Position numbers and translations under genes: made by a program
In this document: positions 57,372 to 64,000 of the stretch, in pieces
Position numbering within the stretch: position 1 is the stretch's first letter
How the letters are laid out: every line of letters starts with the position of its first letter
The notes under the pieces: generated by a model
Database searches by the model: none
Seen by the model: only the letters and a program-made list of their open reading frames with translations
What the model was told of the DNA's origin: nothing
Source: Cycas panzhihuaensis
Lineage: Eukaryota; Cycadophyta
DNA: 64,000 nucleotides
Reading direction: 5' to 3'
Assembly: GCA_023213395.1 (NCBI GenBank)
Contig: CM041465.1
Location: 51,963,741-52,027,740, forward strand

Positions 57372-59707
57372 TGAAACACTTGCTACGAGGTGGTGTCCTT
57401 ACGTCTAGCAAAAAAGGGGTAAATATATGCAATGCTGATTAAACTAGGTAGCAAGGACTTCACCTCGCAGGGCGTCCATGCACCGAAGCACAGATTCAGA
57501 ACTGCAAGGTGCTTGGTTTCTTCCAGGTAGCCATGCAAAGCAAGGCCTTTCTACCCCTTAGATGGCCAGGAAGAGGAGAAAGTGCCTTGCGTGTTGCGTC
57601 TTCTCAAGGTAACAAGAAGGCAACGAAACGGAAGGGCAGCTAACTAGCATATAGGCAAACGTGAAAAGGGGGGTGCGATAAGGGTAACTCAAATGCAACG
57701 TAAATAATCTAACTACGTTATGCTACGCTAGCTAAAGCAAGAAACAATGTAAAAATAAGTGCACTTTCCCTTTTCCCCTTTTTAATCTTTTACAAGTTCC
57801 TAACTACATAAGCATGTGTATAAAAGGCGACGATGTAAAAGGGATATGCAGGGAACAAGGAGAATACCTAGAACTGGTGCCTAAATGGAGTGTTGCTCGT
57901 CCCTTTGAGTCCCACTCCTTTCTACTTTGTTCGTCATGCATGCGATGCCGATCGACGGTAGTTGCTGGAAGCAATGGAAGAGGGGCTTACTTACCTCCCC
58001 TTGCAAAAGCAAATAAATGGAAAAGAAATGAAAGCGTGAAACAAAAAAGAAATGCACCACACGGGTAACTAACCTGCAATGGGTTTATTCCACGTATCAC
58101 TCCACTAACGCAAAATCCTGCAAACAAGTGAGGAGAATACCTGCCTCTCAGAAGAGAGGCCACGAAATATACCAAAAATATATACTAAAATCAAATGGAA
58201 CTTAAATCTATGCTAAGCATCAATATGTAGCCAAGTAAAATAGTGACATGCAATAAATACTCTCACCACCATACACCATAAAGACACTTAAAAGGGAAAA
58301 GAGTATAGCCTCAGGATGGCTAACTCACCTATGAAGGACCTCCATGGGACTCGGGAAGGAGAAACGGGTTGACAACAAGGTTGTAAAGCAACAAACAATC
58401 ACAAAGGAGGGAGCAACAGAAAGGTTTGGGGCTTAAGTAGGGCCCAATACTGACAGATGGGGTTTCTGGCAATGGCGTGGCAACGGGTTGCCTATGCTAA
58501 CTTAAACACCACAACTAGATTCCCTAAACTCCCTTAACCCATTTCCTAAGAAAGTACTAATGGAAAAGGGAAAGAGGATAAGGGACGGAACCCTTGGGGA
58601 GAAGGACATCAATGGGGGACGAAACCCCACCTACCTCCCTCAAATTCTCTTTTATTGCCCCTTTGCAATGACTAACCAAGAAAGGGGTGAGAGGGATGGT
58701 TTAAAGAAAACAGTGAGGCCTCAAAAGAAAATAGGAATAGCACTAATCTAGTACAACAACATAAAGAAAACTAGACAAACTAGGATTTCATTCATCAACA
58801 CACAAAAGAAATAAGAACAAAATAAATTGCAAGTAGGAATAAAGAATACCTTATTGGAAGAGAATCAAACATGAGCTTTGATGTTAGGAAACAGCAGTAA
58901 TAACTAGTATGTGAGGGCTGATAATGACAGGTTTTTGTAAGAGTGAAGTGAGGAAAAATCCTTGCAAACTTGGAGCCTTGGAAGTTGGCCCTTTGGAGAA
59001 GCTTTTTGGTAGAAGTTTCCTTTAGAACTTTGATCACTTGCAAAGAGGTATGAGGCTTGCTATTGAGAGCTGTAGGGGGCAGCAATGGCCCTGCAAACCC
59101 AACTGGTAGTAGTCCTTCTCTTTTGTGACAAGTTCCTGTGCATGTAGATTATCTCTTTCTTTGTGAGTTTTTAGTTTAAAAGTTAGAAAAATGGCAAAAA
59201 GATCCTGAGAATGGAGAGCAAAATCCCTTTTATTCCCCTATTCACTATAGGTGAATGTTAGGGATGTCAAGGCAATATGAATCGATCGATGCCACGCGGC
59301 AGTTCCACAAAAAAAAGAGGAAAGTGTCGCGTGGTTCTCTTTTTTTAAATTTCAAACAGTTGTACCGCAGTAAACTTCACGGTACCGCAACAAAGACCGT
59401 GGTACCGCTAAGCTTACAGTGGTATCAGACTGGAAATAAAAAAAGAGAAAAAAAAGCAGAAACATAAGGTTTTAAAGTAAAAATTAAGACTAAAAATAAG
59501 CTGGAGCAGTTGGGGGAATGCCCAGGTAATGGGCAAGTAGCCAAAATAATGAAATGAGTCCCAACTAAGGATTAAATCAGGCTTAAGAGGGACTACAACG
59601 TGAGTAACATGTTGTAACGGGAGCAAACAGGACTGACTGAAACATCCCGGGAGACCGTGGAGACAAGGTGGGTGACTATGCGCCATACGGGGTGTAGCAT
59701 TTGCTGA
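57372..59707 (-). repeat. 3' LTR of Tat element D
   Basis: Length is 2336 bp, against 2361 bp in A. A GGTACC-type motif occurs three times near 59364-59408, where A has one. The tract GGAATGCCCCCGTTG (59708-59722, read inversely) precedes it. Confidence 0.8.
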
Positions 59708-60261
59708 GGAATGCCCCCGTTGTGAGTCGTCATAGGCTGATGGTGTACCGTAAGCACATGCATTATGAGCAAGTAGAGAAGCAATGCATGCAGGCAGGCA
59801 TATGTCAAGTAATCTATGCTAAATAATCTTAATCAAGCATAGGCAAGAAAAAGTGAGAATGTATACCTGAACATACCTGCATCGATGAGTCTCGAGTCCA
59901 TTCCCGAGGCTGGAAACATCGCCTCGTAGCAGAGCCTCACTGCTCGAAAGCGTAACGTGATGGCGAATGCTAACAATCAAAGATATGAGTAGCACATGCA
60001 CATATATATATAAAAGTAATAATGAGCAACACATGGACCAAGGGCATAGGTGAGTATCATGGCGGAACGTGAGGACAAGGGAGATGGAGATGAGGACAAC
60101 GTAGGGCTGCCTACGCGTCGTCTAAGCATCAACTTGTAAATGAAATAAGCAAGAAAAAGGATGCCCCCCCATTGTCAAAGTGCAACGTGAACTAGGAGGG
60201 CATCCAACAAATAGAGCAAACACATCTAACTAACAGTAACCAAAGACTTAGGCAGCCAGCC
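59708..60261 (-). other. 3' UTR of Tat element D
   Basis: Non-coding; collinear with 5770-6332 of A. No tandem array is present. Confidence 0.7.
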
Positions 60262-60684
60262 TCAGGGGCGGTCGTCTAGAAGAGGGAGGTGATGCTCAAG
60301 GATGAGGCGGATGAGACTGTTGACCTCAGCATTGAGGTCCCTAAGGATATGTTGAATATCCACTAATGAGAAACGAGCTAGAAGAGACCTGGCAACAGAC
60401 GTGAGGGTTCTCAGGTGAGGGCATCACACCTGGTAGACCTGGGTGAGATGGGACACCACAACCTAAGAATCGCAAAGCAATACGATGGACCCATGATGGA
60501 AATGAAGAGCATCAGTAAGGGCTTCAATAACGGCCATGTACTCAGCTTCGTTATTGGTTGCCTCGGGAAGGAAGACTCTGGAACGTAGGAAATCGTGTCT
60601 GAAGGGGCTGCGAAGAATCCACGTAGCGGCGAAAGGTCTAGGGTTGCCGCGACTTCCACCATCGGTAAAAATGAGAAGGGACAT
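60262..60684 (-). pseudogene. Archaeal-type RNase H of Tat D, best preserved copy
   Basis: The frame from 60684 reads MSLLIFTDGGSRGNPRPFAA, then VFLPEATNNEAEYMAVIEAL and FHHGSIVLLCDS. The catalytic Asp of FTDGGS, the Glu of NNEAEY and the Asp of LLCDS are all present. After a stop at about 60463 the C-terminal part is in another frame (DIQHILRDLNAEVNSLIRL, ending LLDDRP and a stop at 60262). In other Tat elements this second RNase H accompanies the usual one, and its exact role is not settled. Confidence 0.88.
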
Positions 60685-61200
60685 GTCTGAATACTAAGCT
60701 CTAGTAAACAAATAGTGATGAAAGTAAAAAGAAAGACTCAAATGACGAGCAAAAAAGTGGCTGAGAAGGGTAGGAGGACCTAGCAATGAGGTTACCCAAA
60801 AATGAGAGTGAGCAATCTAGCCACTGGCTGAGCATGGGCGGAGAAAAGACGCCCTAGAACGCCAAAGGTTACTTTGGGAAGCAAAACATGTGCCCAGATG
60901 GGGGAGCATTCCCTTTGGAGACCCCAGGGGTGAAAAAGGGCTACAGAAATGAGTCCAGGGTGGCAAAATGAGCCAAACGAGTATAAACTCGGACATGCAC
61001 GAGAGTAGCCCGTAAAATAATACAGAAGGGCCCTGGCAAAAGTGCAATAATGAGGTGCCATAAATGGCCTTACAAGGGAGGGCAAAAAGGGCATCAATAG
61101 AGCACAATGGGTGACAGGCCGTAAGGCAAAACTATCGAGCAACGAGACGGTCCCAACGACTGTCGCGAGGTTAGAAACGGGAGAAGTGCTCGTCGGGGCC
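60685..61200 (-). other. Spacer upstream of aRNH in Tat D
   Basis: Frames of 96-116 codons read on the minus strand show no known domain. The position equals 31791-32890 of B. The right end is where similarity to other Tat copies can no longer be followed. Confidence 0.5.
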
Positions 61201-61206
61201 CCCGCC

Positions 61207-61213
61207 TATATAA
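61207..61213 (+). promoter_or_regulatory. Possible TATA box of PMD copy 3
   Basis: TATATAA within CGCCTATATAAGG, in a GC-rich setting, 680 bp upstream of the PMD exon. It is a good match to plant TATA boxes, but the transcription start is unknown. Confidence 0.4.
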
Positions 61214-61613
61214 GGAAAACAAATGAAAATCAGATTCATTTTCACCGGCTCTCGTGTGAAACCAGAGCCATTCCCTTACGATGCGGAGTGCTACCTGACT
61301 TCGGAGGCATGCAGGAGATGATCCGACCATTGGATCTGAGCATAGCGAGAGTCGTTACGACCAAAGAGACGAGATGGTGACAGTCAGGCCAGACCCAGTG
61401 AGTGGATCTTGCAAAACCTTCCCCATTTCAAAGTTCAAAGTTTATTGCTTTCTAGTTAATTTAATGCATTTTTTATGCCCTTTATGGGTAATTGGATGCC
61501 TCTCGGAGTCTGAATTAGACCTAGAAAAAGGTAGGGACCTAGGCATTAAGAAGCCCTGGTCCCGGTGGGCCCCATGGGGGTCCACCATAAAAATTTTTAA
61601 GATTTTCTAGGCA

Positions 61614-61639
61614 GAAACCCCCCTTTTTAGGGGGGTTTC
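61614..61639. repeat. Perfect 10-bp hairpin
   Basis: GAAACCCCCC (61614-61623) and GGGGGGTTTC (61630-61639) pair around a 6-base loop. It lies in the presumed intron upstream of PMD copy 3. Confidence 0.9.
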
Positions 61640-61721
61640 CGTTCGTACCATGGCTAAGATTACGGCATCACGATCTTGGAAGTGGGATCCCCATAGGATA
61701 TCGATCACCGTGGGACCCACT

Positions 61722-61749
61722 CCAAATTTAGTGGTACTGCTAAATTTGG
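61722..61749. repeat. Perfect 10-bp hairpin
   Basis: CCAAATTTAG (61722-61731) and CTAAATTTGG (61740-61749) pair around TGGTACTG. It is 141 bp upstream of the PMD splice acceptor. Confidence 0.9.
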
Positions 61750-61890
61750 TGCGATAAGCAGGGAGAAAACCAGAAAAAAATAGAAGAGGGGCCAAACAGC
61801 CCCCAAAATTAGGCAGGAAAGTCAGAAAGAAAGCTAGAAGTATAGATGACTGCTAGGAGGCTAACCTTGACTGATTTTTGATGATTGCAG

Positions 61891-63800
61891 GTAGTTATCA
61901 CAGTGGACAACCGCGAGAACGTAGGCATGCCCATACTGAGCTACATGGAGATGGCGTCCCAAGAGCACAAGGTGACTCTGAAGAGGTGTGGCCTATACAA
62001 GGCCCTTAAGACACCTCAATTCGCGTCAGACCAGAGGCTTCTGGTTGACATCGTGTCACAGTGGGACAGGAGGATGCACGCATTTCACCTGCCTTAGATA
62101 GGTGATGTCACTATTACCTCAGGGGATATCAGGCAGATTCTGGGAGTTCCAGCGACAGGGAGGCCAGTGAGGTTGGGATTGCTACCTAGCACCGAGGCAA
62201 CACACAAAGAGGTGGCCCAATTTTTCACAGGGACCGATAAGTGGGAGCGGAGGGGAGTTGCCCTCCAGACTATGCTTATGTCTAGGATTCCTTGGGTGAG
62301 GAAGCTGATTGTACTATGCATTCTGTTTCAGATTTCCTAGAAATAGAACTATAGGGAGATCCCTGGAGGCTGGGTGGGTGCAGCACGCCGGTGCGAGGTT
62401 AATGAGAGGATGGATTGGGCTACCCTAGTTGCGGCGAACCTCGTCGTATAGCTAGACACCATCCGAAGATCTAGCAGGGGAGGATTCTCTTATAGCACGC
62501 TGTTGCAGTGCTGGTTTTTTGACTATTTTGCGGTAGTGGCACCAGCAGGGGGGCCATACCCCATAGCAGTGTGGGTCCTGATGGTCCACAGATGGCAGAC
62601 GTGGCTCCGAGGGACAGAGGACCAAGCCCATGTCTGTCGGTCAGTAGATGTGACGTCACTCGACCTCCTCACTTTGACAAACTATACTGTAGAGCCATAT
62701 AGGGCAGTGAGGTGGGAGAGTGACGATGGAGCGAGCGGGGCAGGAGCGCCCATCGATGACGACGACAATGATGGCGACGACCATGACAGCGATGATGGGG
62801 GAGATGGGACTAGCCCATCACGACCTGCAGGAGAGGCAGGTCCATCATGGTCAGTAGGAGGAGCGGCAGGACCATCTGAGACTGCCAGAGGAGGGGCAGG
62901 CCCATCAGGAGCCGCTGAGGAGAGTAGGGGGCCAGAGACCAGGGCCCGTAGATTACGGATCGTGAGGAGATCTGGAGAGACGAGGGTCGAGCCAGTCCCT
63001 GCTAGGAGTGAGGCTGAGGCAGAGGAGGTACCTGAGGATGAGGTACCTACAGTTGGTGGAGAGCCAGGAGGCGAGGATGTCGCCCTTGCAGAGGAGTCGG
63101 CGGCCATGGCAGGTGAGACCTAACCATTTCCTTAGTCGTTTGACATGTAGATAAATACTTGGTTTCATTTTATCATGGTATGCAGTGAGGATATACACTG
63201 ACATACGGCATGTTATATTGGCAAGTGTAGCAGAGGTCCAGAGACTGGTGGAGGCCATGGTGAGGGAGATGTTCCCTTAGGTTTACGCAGAGGGGAAACT
63301 ACCCATCCAGGCGGAGGATGCGCCCAATTTGACAGGAGCCCATATGCAGGTGTTCACCCCACTAGTGAGGGTGAGAGACATCTGGGCTGCAGAGTCCCAG
63401 GAACACATGACATTCATGGCATTGCGGCGAGGCTTAACGCCACGGGGACGAGCGGGACGAGCTGCGTAGACGAGTCCATGCCTTAGAGGCTCAGAGCAGA
63501 GCAGGGGGAGATGCGGAGAGCAGGGTCTGCATAGTGGTACTGCAGGAGCACCTCAAGGTGACAGAGGAGGGGCTTCGAGGAGAGACGAATCATATCCAGG
63601 CCCGATACAATCAGCTGGTGGCGCAGATGGCCTCGAGGTTAAGCAGGAGCCAGACCTACACGCACATAGCAGCTACGACCCTAAGACGACCTCGGGATGA
63701 GGGGAGTGAGGCAGGCAGCTCGTAGAGGCCCAGGAGGAGCCTCGGAGGGATGTGGTCCCCAGGAGAGGGATCACACAGACTAGGGGATGGCACCCAAGGA
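61891..63800 (+). pseudogene. PMD (plant mobile domain) gene, copy 3, best preserved
   Basis: Exon 1 starts after the acceptor ATGATTGCAG (ends 61890) with VVITVDNRENVG. One frame runs 407 codons to 63112, with only four stops, all TAG (62098, 62338, 62344, 62449). It holds the PMD core (MHAFHLP, a stop, IGDVTITSGDIRQILGVPAT, then GFSYSTLLQCWFFDYF) and an acidic Gly/Glu/Pro-rich linker (62740-63110). A 73-bp intron (GT 63113, AG 63184-63185) joins in frame to exon 2, VRIYTDIRHVILASVAEVQR, TAG at 63278, then after a frameshift near 63450 a coiled-coil-like tail (ELRRRVHALEAQSR, TEEGLRGETNHIQAR). PMD proteins include Arabidopsis MAIN and MAIL1 and many transposon-borne versions; function here is not inferable. 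Confidence 0.75.
63113..63185 (+). other. Intron of PMD copy 3
   Basis: GGCAG/GTGAGA at the donor and TGGTATGCAG/TG at the acceptor. Removing it keeps the frame open across the junction, which is not the case if it is read through (stop within three codons). Confidence 0.75.
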
Positions 63801-63946
63801 TTGGGACAGCAGTAGCATATGAGATGTATATTTGATTTTGACGAGAAAGCATGGGCCTCCACGGGGTCATATGTAGGCTCACATGATCGTACCCCCCCTG
63901 CAAGGATCCTGGCTTCCCACATGCATGATGTACCATGACATTTTTG

Positions 63947-63961
63947 ATATATATATATATA
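63947..63961. repeat. Short (TA)n run after PMD copy 3
   Basis: About seven TA units followed by CATACGGGG, at the same relative place as the long TA runs after PMD copies 1 and 2. Confidence 0.85.
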
Positions 63962-64000
63962 CATACGGGGTAATTAGAACCCCATTTTGATATGAAATGG

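Larger units (their letters stand above)
57372..61150 (-). mobile_element. Tat element D, 3' part
   Basis: On the minus strand, order: spacer, aRNH (60684-60262), 3' UTR, polypurine tract, 3' LTR ending GTGTTTCA at 57372. LTR and 3' UTR align with A over their length (for example GGCTACCTGGAAG, GTTCCGTCCC, CCTATGACGACTCAC). RT and INT would lie to the right, but PMD copy 3 is there instead, so D is truncated at about 61150-61200. It lacks the satellite found in A. Confidence 0.85.

Noticed and set aside
60792-61142. 116-codon minus-strand ORF next to D as a new gene
   Set aside because: It occupies the Tat spacer before aRNH, overlaps other open frames in this GC-rich stretch, and has no recognisable domain.
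62682-63107. 141-codon Ser/Pro-rich ORF on the minus strand
   Set aside because: It is the shadow of the acidic linker of PMD copy 3 on the plus strand, which has domain and splice support.

Overview
This window is nuclear DNA of a plant with a large, transposon-filled genome. It holds plant Ty3/gypsy (Tat and chromovirus) and Ty1/copia LTR retrotransposons stacked inside one another, plant-type primer binding sites (initiator-Met and Arg-like), plant mobile domain (PMD) sequences, and relics of plant PP2A-B'' and GCN1 genes. I see no intact host gene, no rRNA or tRNA gene and no CRISPR. I cannot name the species.

Layout. 1-8693: a GC-rich Tat element (A) with gag and protease but no reverse transcriptase, and an 85-bp satellite in its 3' region. 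A sits in the gag of an older inverted Tat copy (F, minus, 8694-12245). 13985-15900: a decayed PMD gene. 16555-37076: a long decayed Tat element (B, plus) with gag, PR, RT, RNase H, INT and archaeal-type RNase H. B is split by a copia element (E, 19434-25445) that carries antisense pieces of at least three host genes, and by a second PMD gene (34230-36420, minus). 37077-50524: a scrambled nest of copia H, the minus-strand element G, the Tat fragment C, and copia J inside C. 50530-57371: chromovirus M (split by copia K) and a second gypsy element L. 57372-61150: Tat element D on the minus strand. 61200-63961: the best preserved PMD gene, with a recognisable intron.

The insertion order can be read directly. 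Exact 5-bp target duplications flank J (ACTTT), E (TAAAG) and K (CCATA), and each interrupts a coding region that resumes on the other side. F, B, C and L are AT-rich and full of stops; A, D and the third PMD copy are GC-rich and younger. Elements A, E, J and K all lack most of pol, so they could move only with enzymes supplied by relatives.

The observations I rate highest are: (i) a 100-bp tract in the LTRs of J in which all 20 guanines of one LTR are cytosines in the other; (ii) the host-gene capture inside copia E; and (iii) a PMD gene family whose splice acceptor lies at exactly the same codon in three diverged copies, preceded in each by a copy-specific cluster of short inverted repeats.
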